Source of the DNA: Sulfuricurvum sp.
GTDB taxonomy: Bacteria > Campylobacterota > Campylobacteria > Campylobacterales > Sulfurimonadaceae
Direction of reading: 5' to 3'
Assembly: GCA_024635855.1 (NCBI GenBank)
Contig: JAGXHZ010000109.1
Coordinates: forward strand, 1 to 14,626
DNA length: 14,626 bases
The position numbers and the translations under genes are program-made. The notes beneath the pieces are model-generated. The model ran no database searches and was not told the DNA's origin. It saw nothing but the letters and a program-made list of their open reading frames with translations. Below are positions 7,292-14,615 of the stretch, in pieces. Positions within the stretch are counted from its first letter, which is position 1, and every line of letters starts with the position of its first letter.

Positions 7292-9082
7292 ATGAATAAT
7301 ATTCGCAACTTTTCAATCATCGCCCACATTGACCACGGTAAAAGTACTTTGGCTGACCGAATCATCCAAGAATGCGGTTCTGTCACGGAACGTGAACTGG
7401 GTAAGCAGATGATGGACACCATGGACATCGAGCAAGAGCGCGGGATTACGATCAAGGCGCAGAGTGTCCGTTTAGACTATGTCAAAGACGGTCAACACTA
7501 TATTCTCAATCTCATCGACACTCCGGGTCACGTTGATTTTAGCTATGAAGTATCTAAATCACTGGCATCCAGCGATGGGGCATTGCTTATTGTTGACGCG
7601 GCACAAGGGGTTGAGGCACAAACGATTGCCAATGTCTATTTGGCGATGGAAAACAATCTCACACTTATTCCTGTAATCAACAAGATCGATCTCCCCTCCG
7701 CAGAGCCTGAGCGTGTTGCTGAAGAAATCGAAGCGACCATCGGAATCGATGCAACCGATGCATTGCTGATTTCGGCAAAAACGGGTGTGGGTATTCGTGA
7801 GCTCATTGATGCGATTGTGGATCGTATCCCAGCTCCTAGCGGAGATCCAGAAGCTACGACCAAAGCGATTATTTACGATTCGTGGTTTGATGCGTATCAG
7901 GGTGCTATGGCACTTGTGCGAGTATTTGATGGCGAGATCAAGATGAATCAGATGATCAAGCTCATGCATAATGGTGAAAATCATCAGGTTCTTGAGCTTA
8001 TGTATCCCCATCCTATCCGCCGCCAAAAGACGCAAACTCTTAAAAGCGGTGAAATCGGGATAGTCGTACTGGGTGTTAAAGACGTAGGCAGTATCCGTGT
8101 AGGCGATACCATTACCGATGCCAAAAATCCGACCGCTCAGCCCGTGACTGAGTATGCACCTGCTAAGCCGTTTGTTTTCGCAGGACTCTATCCGATCGAC
8201 ACTGATGAATTTGAAGCGGTACGTGATGCACTTGACAAGCTCAAGCTCAATGACAGCTCTTTGAGTTATGAGCCGGAAACATCCATGGCTCTTGGGTTTG
8301 GATTCCGTGTCGGGTTTTTGGGGATGCTGCACATGGAAGTCATCAAAGAGCGGCTGGAGCGAGAGTTTAATCTCGATCTTATCGCTACTGCTCCCTCGGT
8401 TGTGTACAAAGTGTATAAAACCGATGGAACAATGGTGGAAGTACAAAACCCAAGCGAACTACCGGAACCGCAGTTTATCGAGCGTATCGAAGAGCCGTAT
8501 GTACGTGCGACCGTCATTACTCCGGTTGATTATTTGGGGAATGTTATCACGTTGGTGACCAATAAGCGCGGGATGCAAGAGAAGATGGACTATCTGAATG
8601 AAACACGGGTAATGTTGATTTATTCGATGCCTATGAATGAAATCGTTGTGGATTTTTACGATAAACTCAAATCGACGTCCAAAGGATACGCGAGTTTCGA
8701 CTACGATCCGATCGAGTTTCGTGATGGCGATTTGGTCAAGCTCGATGTTCGTGTAGCTGGGGAAGTCGTTGATGCTCTTAGCGTCATTGTCCCTCGTACT
8801 TCTGCTGATTTCAGAGGGCGGGCATTGGTCAAAAACATGAAAGAGATTGTCCCTCGACAGCTTTTCGAAGTGGCGATCCAAGCGAGTATCGGCAATCGTG
8901 TTATCGCGCGTGAAACCGTAAAATCCATGGGTAAAAACGTAACCGCCAAATGTTACGGTGGAGACATCTCCCGTAAACGAAAACTCCTCGACAAACAAAA
9001 AGAGGGTAAAAAACGGATGAAAGCAATCGGAAAAGTTCAGCTTCCTCAAGAAGCCTTTATGTCTGTTCTTAAGATGGACTAA
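7292..9082 (+). CDS. lepA: Translation elongation factor 4 (LepA), ribosome-associated GTPase
   Basis: This 596-residue GTPase is of full family length (E. coli LepA 599). It acts on the ribosome, where it is linked to back-translocation and to efficient 30S assembly or initiation. The GTP-binding motifs are AHIDHGKS (11-18), RGITI (50-54), DTPGH (76-80), NKID (130-133) and SAKTG (161-165). The C-terminal domain unique to LepA is complete and ends with [18 protein letters not shown], then [16 protein letters not shown]. The start is set by the conserved N-terminus [16 protein letters not shown], since no strong ribosome-binding site is visible. It is transcribed rightward from the promoter at 7249-7257, and a ComF-like gene follows after a single base. 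The long minus-strand open frames antisense to it (7559-8446 and 8459-9118) are artefacts of its codon use. Confidence 0.98.
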   Translation: MNNIRNFSIIAHIDHGKSTLADRIIQECGSVTERELGKQMMDTMDIEQERGITIKAQSVRLDYVKDGQHYILNLIDTPGHVDFSYEVSKSLASSDGALLIVDAAQGVEAQTIANVYLAMENNLTLIPVINKIDLPSAEPERVAEEIEATIGIDATDALLISAKTGVGIRELIDAIVDRIPAPSGDPEATTKAIIYDSWFDAYQGAMALVRVFDGEIKMNQMIKLMHNGENHQVLELMYPHPIRRQKTQTLKSGEIGIVVLGVKDVGSIRVGDTITDAKNPTAQPVTEYAPAKPFVFAGLYPIDTDEFEAVRDALDKLKLNDSSLSYEPETSMALGFGFRVGFLGMLHMEVIKERLEREFNLDLIATAPSVVYKVYKTDGTMVEVQNPSELPEPQFIERIEEPYVRATVITPVDYLGNVITLVTNKRGMQEKMDYLNETRVMLIYSMPMNEIVVDFYDKLKSTSKGYASFDYDPIEFRDGDLVKLDVRVAGEVVDALSVIVPRTSADFRGRALVKNMKEIVPRQLFEVAIQASIGNRVIARETVKSMGKNVTAKCYGGDISRKRKLLDKQKEGKKRMKAIGKVQLPQEAFMSVLKMD

Positions 9083-9083
9083 G

Positions 9084-9659
9084 ATGCGCTGTATGGTGTG
9101 CGAGAAATTTTCGCTCACTCATATCTGCTCCGCTTGTCAAAAAACTCTCCTCTCTCCAACCCTTCATAAACGTAAAATTTTAGGTTCTATTCCTGTTTAT
9201 TCTTTTTACCCCTATGATGCTATCGAAGCCTTGCTTCTCACCAAACATACGGATGTTGGATTTTATATCTACACCCTTTTGGCAAAAAAATCATTTTCAA
9301 AATTTGCGAACGAGTGGAGTTATGAAAACCGTATTGCTTCTATCGGTATTGATGACAACTCTAAAAGCGGTTATTCGCATACCGCTGTTTTGAACCGTGC
9401 CCTTAAATCAACCAATATTACACCGTATTTTGGAAAACTCAGGGCGCAAAATCCCTATAAATATGCGGGGAAAAGTGTGGAAGAGCGCTTAATCAATCCG
9501 CGAAATTTTAACACTCTCCCTTTTAAAGAAGACGAAGTTATTTTGGTGGATGATATTGTGACGACGGGTTCAACGCTTACCGAGGCTGTCGAAACATTGG
9601 CTTTACAGGGAAAAAAAGTCATTTTATGTCTCACACTTACGGATGCGGAGAATCGATAG
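9084..9659 (+). CDS. comF: ComF-family phosphoribosyltransferase-like protein with N-terminal zinc finger
   Basis: The 191-residue protein starts with a CxxC...CxxC pair (Cys3, Cys6, Cys15, Cys18), the zinc ribbon of ComF proteins, and ends in a type I phosphoribosyltransferase fold. The PRPP-binding signature is VILVDDIVTTGSTL (152-165). It is somewhat shorter than many ComF proteins (about 220-240). ComF-family proteins act in natural transformation, handling incoming single-stranded DNA at the cytoplasmic side; in Helicobacter pylori the homologue is required for uptake into the cytoplasm. The ATG comes one base after the lepA TAA and has no clear ribosome-binding site of its own, so translation is probably coupled to lepA. 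A housekeeping phosphoribosyltransferase with no role in DNA uptake is the alternative. The stop codon abuts the stop codon of the convergent gene. Confidence 0.85.
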   Translation: MRCMVCEKFSLTHICSACQKTLLSPTLHKRKILGSIPVYSFYPYDAIEALLLTKHTDVGFYIYTLLAKKSFSKFANEWSYENRIASIGIDDNSKSGYSHTAVLNRALKSTNITPYFGKLRAQNPYKYAGKSVEERLINPRNFNTLPFKEDEVILVDDIVTTGSTLTEAVETLALQGKKVILCLTLTDAENR

Positions 9660-11159
9660 TTAATACGGCGGAAGTGTCGTAACTCGTGTATCGACGATAG
9701 CGCGACCGATAGTAAAATGATAGAGTGATTGGTATTTTTGATCGCGTAATCCTAATAATGCATGAAACTCATCATCTAAAAAACATCCGATACCTGTGGC
9801 ACTAAGCCCTAACGCGGTGGATTCGAGGTAAAGCATCTGTCCGATAGCACCACACTGGTGATAGAGGTTTTTATAGCCTATTGCACCGTGAAGCTCAAGC
9901 GATTGGGCAAATTTACATACCATTCCAAAACTGAATGCCCCCTCTTTAGCGATTTCTTGATTGCACGAAATTCTTTGTGCGACACCACGGTAATCGCCAA
10001 GCTGCAGTAAATACAGACCATCATTACAATCTTCCCAAACAAACGTTGTGTCCATAGATTCTTTCATGGCTTCCAAATCGTCTCTATTTCGGATAAATGC
10101 ATAAAGACCTTTTGACAGACCCTCAACACGGTGAACAAACATCATAAAATGGACGTCGCTCGTTTCATCACAAAAACGCGATGAGTCAAGTATCTGGCGA
10201 AACTGTGTTTCAGTTATTTCAGAGCCGTCCATCGCTTGGGCACTTCGGCGTTTGAGAATAGTCTCTCCAGCACTTTTCGAGGGTGGGTGTGTGTGACGCT
10301 GCGTTTGAAGCGGAGAGGTAATCGGATAGATGCCTTGGGTGGCTTCATCAATAATGTTTAAAATAGGCCAATCGTGATGAGCTGGGCTTAAGAGATTGGC
10401 TCTGGTTGGAAGCTTGGGTGTTGAGGGTAAGATCAAGGCTTCTTTAGATGTAGAAATACGTAAAAGCATATCGGGACTTTCATTCTCATGTTGATCAAAG
10501 CGTTCAGTCTGATCCAGACCACACAGAGATGCTATCACAGTACTCTCAACACTTTGAATCTGGCATTCCCATCCGAGCATTGCGGCAGCTATTTTGATCG
10601 CTTGATAGGCATGTCCTGCATCGAGCTGGCAATAGCGCCAGGAGCGTTCCCCGTATTTCCATGCTTCTCTCCAGATAATAGAACTAAGCGCTACAAGAAA
10701 CGTTCCTTCCGGAAGTTTTTCGTCGTAGGTGTGAAGCAGTTGGAGCGCATGCTCACGCGAGGCATAATGGCTAAGAGTGCTATGAGGGCTGATCCCCTCA
10801 ATAGCAGGTGCAATTACATAACACTCAGTAGGTTGAAGATTCCCGCTGCTTGCATTACATCGAAGCGCCCACGAAGAACCGCCTTGGCTTTTAATCGCCG
10901 CCAGTCCCAGTGAATATCGCAAGAGCTGAGAAAGCGATTCACGGCATAACGGTGCGCTTGGAAGTGCATCGTTATCAAATAGGAGATGATAAGGGGGTGT
11001 AATATCCGAGTGAGAAAGGGCGATGAGCGAAGCTCCTTCATAACGCCGATATGGGTCAGGTTGGGTTGCCCAGTCCATATAGCCTAGGCTCGCAGCATAA
11101 CGAGAGGGACGGTGTTTGGTAGAATCGTGATAAGTAAGGATAGTGGGTATGTTTTTCAT
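9660..11159 (-). CDS. SagB/ThcOx-type nitroreductase-family protein with two tandem domains
   Basis: With the ATG at 11157-11159 the product has 499 residues. An in-frame start at 11264 would overlap the upstream gene by 83 bases, and homologues begin close to the YHDSTKHRPSRYAASLGYMDW segment (10-30), so the internal ATG is preferred. The first nitroreductase-like domain (about 70-280) has RCNASSGNLQPTECYV (100-115), the SagB-type motif. The second (about 300-490) begins ILKRRSAQAM (301-310) and has SCNQEIAKEGAFS (398-410) and GAIGQMLYLESTALGLSATG (437-456), typical of FMN-binding nitroreductases. SagB enzymes oxidise azolines to azoles in thiazole/oxazole peptides. No cyclodehydratase, precursor peptide or exporter is present here, so the substrate is unknown and RiPP maturation is not supported. 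A TATAAT box 6 bases before the ATG and no ribosome-binding site suggest separate, possibly leaderless, expression. It is the last gene of the transporter operon. Confidence 0.8.
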   Translation of the reverse strand: MKNIPTILTYHDSTKHRPSRYAASLGYMDWATQPDPYRRYEGASLIALSHSDITPPYHLLFDNDALPSAPLCRESLSQLLRYSLGLAAIKSQGGSSWALRCNASSGNLQPTECYVIAPAIEGISPHSTLSHYASREHALQLLHTYDEKLPEGTFLVALSSIIWREAWKYGERSWRYCQLDAGHAYQAIKIAAAMLGWECQIQSVESTVIASLCGLDQTERFDQHENESPDMLLRISTSKEALILPSTPKLPTRANLLSPAHHDWPILNIIDEATQGIYPITSPLQTQRHTHPPSKSAGETILKRRSAQAMDGSEITETQFRQILDSSRFCDETSDVHFMMFVHRVEGLSKGLYAFIRNRDDLEAMKESMDTTFVWEDCNDGLYLLQLGDYRGVAQRISCNQEIAKEGAFSFGMVCKFAQSLELHGAIGYKNLYHQCGAIGQMLYLESTALGLSATGIGCFLDDEFHALLGLRDQKYQSLYHFTIGRAIVDTRVTTLPPY

Positions 11160-11165
11160 TGGATG

Positions 11166-11171
11166 ATTATA
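11166..11171 (-). promoter_or_regulatory. Candidate -10 box for the SagB-like gene, possibly leaderless
   Basis: The minus strand reads TATAAT, placed between the stop of the AsmA-like gene (11182-11184) and the SagB-like ATG (11157-11159). Only 6 bases separate it from the ATG, so transcription would begin at the start codon. No AGG-type ribosome-binding site is present in this 22-base gap. There is no clear -35. Read-through from the upstream operon with reinitiation is the alternative. Confidence 0.4.
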
Positions 11172-11181
11172 GGCAGAGGGG

Positions 11182-12477
11182 TTAAAATTCCCCTTTTGGT
11201 CTGTTTTGATTGATTTGACGTAAGAGTTCTTGAAGCATTTGGTCGTGTTGTGCTGATCCAACAATCTTGAGTGATTGTAAATCTGAGGTAAAAGTTCCAG
11301 AATAATGACGTTCTTTGGGGGATAGTATTACTTTTACCTTGGAATCAAACGTAATATCAGGTTGAGTAATGCCGTAATCACGCTTGAGAATACTAGGATT
11401 GGTTCGAGCTTTTTGAATCGCCAAAGAGAGTGTTGCATTGGAAAAATCCGAATTGACTGAGGCGTTGAGAGTTCCACTTACGGGTGAGGGGAGTGATAAT
11501 AGGGTGAAAAGTGATGGAATATCGGCGTGTTTGATCTCCAGTTGCAATTTACTAGGACGCAATTTCTGGAGGGTTAATCGGGTATCTACGTCTCCTTTTG
11601 CGGCTTTGGCATGGGCGTTTAATATCAGCTGGTACTGCGAACCCTCCAGTGTAGCAACCCCAGAGGCACTTGTTCGAAGCGGATAGTAGACAAATTGCTC
11701 TAAGATCCCTAACTCATCGACTTGAGCTTTGATATTGGCATTGATCTTAAACGGTTGGATTTTTCCATTTTTATCTGCAAGCAGTGACCAAAAATCAAAA
11801 CTTTCATTGTCTTCTTCCATAATCGGGGAAGGTTTAAAGCGGTGTGTTGTGGCGATAACTTTTCCCGTTGCGTTAATATCACGGCGCACAATTCCACTCA
11901 CCTGCAAATTTCCATTAAGAAGCGTATCGCTTTCATGAGGATATTCGAGAACATCCATGAGCTCTTGATAGTGAATATTATGCAATGCGAGGGTTAGAGT
12001 ATTGGGTTTCATCATAAGAAGTGTTGAATTAAACGTCATATCTCCTGAAAAAAGATGCGCAGTTCCATTAAGATCGAGATACGCGTGGGAACCTTTGATC
12101 ATGCCTGAAAGTTCCATCGGAAATTCTACGATATTCATCCCCTCAGAGGTAGAAAGATTGGCATCAAAATGGGCATTGATATAAGGAGGGAACAGCATAT
12201 AGCTTCCTTCCATGTGGGCGCGGTTATTTGTTTGATCGTTTAGTGCAAGTTCAAAATGAGTGAGTGTCAGCTTAAACGTGGTGAGGGTAACGGGTTGTCC
12301 TAATGCTGATTCAATCTGTTTTTGAATAATGGGGGCGATTTGTCGATTTCCCCACGGGGTGAACAAGAGTGTAGCCATGGTTAGAATGAGCGCTATGATG
12401 ATAAGTATCACAAGGGTTATAACACGAATTTTATCCGTGTTGGCAGGTTCACTTAACGGCTGATTAACAGTATCCAC
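11182..12477 (-). CDS. Membrane-anchored periplasmic protein, AsmA/TamB-like
   Basis: The 431-residue product has a short charged cytoplasmic N-terminus, one membrane helix (about residues 18-41, ending TPWG), and a long extracytoplasmic region of alternating polar and hydrophobic residues that predicts beta strands. The segment IAPIIQKQIESALGQPVTL just after the helix, followed by many short strands, resembles the start of AsmA/YhdP/TamB-type bridge proteins involved in lipid transport or envelope homeostasis. It is much shorter than TamB, so assignment to a named member is not possible. The start is GTG (12475-12477) with AGGAA just upstream; no ATG fits. It overlaps the end of the transporter gene by 25 bases, so the two are co-expressed. 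No enzymatic motif is seen. Confidence 0.6.
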   Translation of the reverse strand: MDTVNQPLSEPANTDKIRVITLVILIIIALILTMATLLFTPWGNRQIAPIIQKQIESALGQPVTLTTFKLTLTHFELALNDQTNNRAHMEGSYMLFPPYINAHFDANLSTSEGMNIVEFPMELSGMIKGSHAYLDLNGTAHLFSGDMTFNSTLLMMKPNTLTLALHNIHYQELMDVLEYPHESDTLLNGNLQVSGIVRRDINATGKVIATTHRFKPSPIMEEDNESFDFWSLLADKNGKIQPFKINANIKAQVDELGILEQFVYYPLRTSASGVATLEGSQYQLILNAHAKAAKGDVDTRLTLQKLRPSKLQLEIKHADIPSLFTLLSLPSPVSGTLNASVNSDFSNATLSLAIQKARTNPSILKRDYGITQPDITFDSKVKVILSPKERHYSGTFTSDLQSLKIVGSAQHDQMLQELLRQINQNRPKGEF

Positions 12478-13859
12478 GGTGTTCCTATTCCTAAAAAGAT
12501 GATGAGGTTGAGCAGTGTAACAGCTCCCCCATAAATATAAATTTCGCGCGCGGTAATGTAGCCGGAACTCAGATAAATAGCATTACTCGATGAACCTTGC
12601 GGCGTTATGGTCGCGTTGAAATTCGTAGCAAATAATAACATCATTGTCATTAACTCTCCGGGAACTCCTGCCGCAAGACCCACAGAGAGAAAAATTCCAA
12701 ACAAAGCGAGCAAGTGAGCACTTTGGGAGACGAAAAGGTAATGTATCAGTACGTAGAGGACAATGAGTAAAAGATAGACTGCCATCCATGAAAGCCCCGT
12801 CAAATAGAGGGTAAAATGGTTCGCTACGGCACTCATAAATCCTTGTTGAGCCAATTGTGTGCTTAAAGCAAAGAGAATGGCAAACCAAATCAGGGTACTG
12901 AGTGCTTCGCCTTGTGCTTTAAAATCCTCTATCCCAAACACGCGTGTTGCCATCAGTATTCCAAGCCCTCCGAAGGCAACGGCGGTTTTATCGATGGGAA
13001 ACATCCCTGAGAGAGACCACAAAATCAGCATTCCCAAAAATACCGTTCCCGTAATCCACTCATTGCGGCTTATTCGTCCCATAGTGATAAGTGCATCTTT
13101 CGCCATCTTTGGTGCATCGGGAGTGTCACGAAGTTGAGGCGGATAGATGCGATACAGTACCCAGGGAATGAGCGCAAAAGCTGTGAAGGTTGGAACCAGT
13201 GCAAAAAGAAGCCATGAGATAAAGGTGATATGTATCCCCATGGTAGCCGCAATTCCTACACCGATGGGATTGACTGCCATGGCAGTGAGCCAAAGCCCAG
13301 AGGAGATTGTAAGCCCTGCCATGGATGTCATCATGAGATAGCTTCCGGCACGTCGTTGCGTGTTGTTCCCCACTTTGGAATCGCAATCGTGCGCGAGACC
13401 ATAGACGATAGGATAGAGGACTCCTGAGCGGGCGGTGTTACTGGGAAATGCAGGGGCGAGGAATATATCAGTGGCAATAACACTGTATCCCAGTCCAAGA
13501 GTGGAGTGACCGAAGCGTCGGATGATGTGGAGCGAGAGCCGTTTTCCTAATCCCGATTTATGGACGGCATGGGAGACCAAAAAAGCGGCAACGATGAGGA
13601 GAATAAAACTTTCTGAGAATCCTGCGTATGCTTTAGCGGGTTCTATAACACCTGAGAGGACACTGATAGAGAGAGCAATAATAGAGGCGGTGATGATGGG
13701 AAGAAGGTTAAATAAAATCGCCAAGATGGTAGAAATAAAGATGGTAAATAAAATCCATGCTTGCTGGGTAATTCCAAAAGGGGGCAGAGTAAAATAAAGG
13801 TAGGCAGCAAAAAGTAAAAGAGCAATAGTACTTAAAAAACGTTTCAGTGAAATATCCAT
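12453..13859 (-). CDS. DASS/SLC13-family anion (probably dicarboxylate) transporter
   Basis: With the ATG at 13857-13859 the product has 468 residues and about 11 to 12 membrane segments. A longer frame from a TTG at 13919 would start upstream of the promoter and is rejected. Family hallmarks are FPSNTARSG (138-146), the first substrate/Na+-binding SNT loop; a second pseudo-symmetric loop VSQSAHLLAL (377-386); and ITPQGSSSNAIYLSSGYI (418-435), matching the TP(x)4-GP(x)2-IYxxSGYI signature of the CitT/plant 2-oxoglutarate-malate branch. Such proteins move di- or tricarboxylates across the inner membrane, by Na+ symport or by exchange; the sequence does not decide which. The branch with TARSG and SxxAH more often carries malate, succinate, 2-oxoglutarate or citrate than sulfate. 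The gene starts the operon with the AsmA-like and SagB-like genes, has a short leader, and has only a weak ribosome-binding site. Confidence 0.88.
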   Translation of the reverse strand: MDISLKRFLSTIALLLFAAYLYFTLPPFGITQQAWILFTIFISTILAILFNLLPIITASIIALSISVLSGVIEPAKAYAGFSESFILLIVAAFLVSHAVHKSGLGKRLSLHIIRRFGHSTLGLGYSVIATDIFLAPAFPSNTARSGVLYPIVYGLAHDCDSKVGNNTQRRAGSYLMMTSMAGLTISSGLWLTAMAVNPIGVGIAATMGIHITFISWLLFALVPTFTAFALIPWVLYRIYPPQLRDTPDAPKMAKDALITMGRISRNEWITGTVFLGMLILWSLSGMFPIDKTAVAFGGLGILMATRVFGIEDFKAQGEALSTLIWFAILFALSTQLAQQGFMSAVANHFTLYLTGLSWMAVYLLLIVLYVLIHYLFVSQSAHLLALFGIFLSVGLAAGVPGELMTMMLLFATNFNATITPQGSSSNAIYLSSGYITAREIYIYGGAVTLLNLIIFLGIGTPWILLISR

Positions 13860-13878
13860 TTGTTGTTCTTTTTCTATT

Positions 13879-13887
13879 ATTATAACA
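13879..13887 (-). promoter_or_regulatory. Extended -10 promoter of the transporter operon
   Basis: The minus strand reads TGTTATAAT, a perfect TGnTATAAT element, with no recognisable -35. Transcription would start near 13872, giving a leader of about 13 bases before the ATG at 13859. This placement is the main reason to reject the upstream TTG start at 13919. Confidence 0.65.
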
Positions 13888-13938
13888 CTAAGAAAGGTGA
13901 TTTTAGACTTGATACACAAAGACTAAACTATTCTTAGT
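13887..13938. repeat. Inverted repeats in the transporter/grpE divergent region
   Basis: ACTAAGAA (13887-13894) and TTCTTAGT (13931-13938) form a perfect 8-base inverted repeat with 36 bases between. The right arm is also half of a compact palindrome ACTAA-N7-TTAGT (13922-13938). The left arm touches the TG of the transporter's extended -10, and the right arm ends 19 bases before the grpE -35. The pattern suits a dimeric regulator with two sites about four helical turns apart, but none can be named. Confidence 0.35.
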
Positions 13939-13956
13939 AAAAAATATCATAGAGCT

Positions 13957-13977
13957 CTTGACAATAATAGGCTCAAT
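13957..13977. promoter_or_regulatory. HAIR-like inverted repeat at the grpE promoter, possible HspR site
   Basis: CTTGACA, then 7 bases, then GCTCAAT gives 10 of 14 matches to the HspR operator consensus CTTGAGT-N7-ACTCAAG with the exact spacing. It overlaps the -35 and most of the spacer of the grpE promoter, a position suited to repression. HspR controls chaperone operons, including grpE-dnaK, in H. pylori and Campylobacter jejuni. Part of the match comes from the -35 itself (TTGACA), so chance is not excluded. Confidence 0.4.
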
Positions 13978-13987
13978 GGTTTATAAT
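13958..13987 (+). promoter_or_regulatory. Strong sigma-70 promoter of grpE
   Basis: A consensus -35 TTGACA (13958-13963) and a consensus -10 TATAAT (13982-13987) are separated by 18 bases, the best promoter in the window and unusually complete for this group. Transcription would begin near 13994. An AAGGAG ribosome-binding site follows at 14005-14010, 11 bases before the grpE ATG. Confidence 0.8.
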
Positions 13988-14021
13988 AACGCTGGATTTC
14001 AATAAAGGAGCTTAAAACATT

Positions 14022-14561
14022 ATGTCTACAGAAATAAATGAAGAATTGGTTAGTGACGAGCAAGTCGTCATAAATGAAGACGAAGTGTCTGTTGCTGAAC
14101 CATTGAATGAATTGGAAACTGCTCAAGCTCAATTGGCATCATTACACGATAAATACGCGCGCGTACATGCTGATTTTGATAATATCAAAAAGCGGCTTGA
14201 ACGAGAGAAATACAGTGCTCTTGAGTATGCAAACGAAAAATTTGCTAAAGACTTAATCCCGGTAGTCGATTCACTTTCGATGGCAATCGGCGCTACAGCG
14301 AGCGAAGCGGATGCAAACGTATTGCTTGAAAAGCTCAAAGAAGGTGTTGAGTTAACGATGAAACAATTGTTAAGTGTACTCGAAAAGCACGGTGTGACTG
14401 CGGTAGATGAGAATGAGCCGTTTAATCCGGACGTTCACAATGCCGTTTCGAAAGTAGACAGTCCTGATCACGAAAGCGGTGATATTGTGAATACCTTTCA
14501 AAAAGGTTTTCGATACAAAGAACGAACATTGCGTGATGCAATGGTCGTAATTGCCAATTGA
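14022..14561 (+). CDS. grpE: Nucleotide exchange factor GrpE (DnaK co-chaperone)
   Basis: The 179-residue protein would release ADP from DnaK in the cytoplasm and act as a dimeric thermosensor in the heat-shock chaperone cycle. It has an acidic disordered N-terminus (1-30), a long coiled-coil region (about 30-75), a helical bundle (about 76-125) and the C-terminal beta wing with the GrpE signature: FNPDVHNAV (134-142), then GDIVNTFQKGFRYKERTLRDAMVVIA (153-178). The length is normal. The ATG is supported by AAGGAG upstream. In many Campylobacterota the order is hrcA-grpE-dnaK; here the DASS transporter promoter region, not hrcA, lies upstream, and grpE has its own promoter. dnaK would be expected just beyond the right edge. 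Confidence 0.97.
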   Translation: MSTEINEELVSDEQVVINEDEVSVAEPLNELETAQAQLASLHDKYARVHADFDNIKKRLEREKYSALEYANEKFAKDLIPVVDSLSMAIGATASEADANVLLEKLKEGVELTMKQLLSVLEKHGVTAVDENEPFNPDVHNAVSKVDSPDHESGDIVNTFQKGFRYKERTLRDAMVVIAN

Positions 14562-14571
14562 TTTGAACGAC

Positions 14572-14615
14572 CATCGGAGCAAAAGCCCCGATGATCTACG
14601 CTTGCCGCTAAGGCA
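14572..14615 (+). other. Two small hairpins in the leader region after grpE
   Basis: The first hairpin pairs CATCGG (14572-14577) with CCGATG (14588-14593). It continues inward through one A/C mismatch to GC/GC pairs around an AAAA loop. The second pairs TGCC (14603-14606) with GGCA (14612-14615). Neither is followed by a T run, so they are not intrinsic terminators. In a grpE-dnaK transcript they could affect stability or processing. The last bases of the window show no start codon, and I see nothing else there. Confidence 0.35.

Noticed and set aside
7559..8446. Long minus-strand open frame (295 codons) antisense to lepA
   Set aside because: It is rich in Cys, His and Ile runs typical of a shadow frame, has no domain, and lies fully inside the certain lepA gene.
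8459..9118. Second long minus-strand open frame (219 codons) antisense to lepA
   Set aside because: Same reason: no recognisable family, shadow of lepA codon use, and it ends across the lepA/comF junction.
11172..11196. GGGG-N8-CCCC hairpin beside the AsmA-like stop codon
   Set aside because: The stem is only 4 to 5 pairs, and on the transcribed strand there is no T run after it, so it is not a credible terminator.
11160..11264. Upstream start for the SagB-like gene (35 extra residues)
   Set aside because: It would overlap the AsmA-like gene by 83 bases, the added residues are low in similarity to any nitroreductase start, and the family begins near the YHxxTKH segment.
13860..13919. Upstream TTG start adding 20 residues to the DASS transporter
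   Set aside because: The extended -10 TGTTATAAT (13879-13887) lies inside this extension, and MDISLKRFLS at 13859 is a natural membrane-protein start.
13860..14021. CIRCE element for HrcA upstream of grpE
   Set aside because: I looked for TTAGCACTC-N9-GAGTGCTAA and found no near match on either strand.
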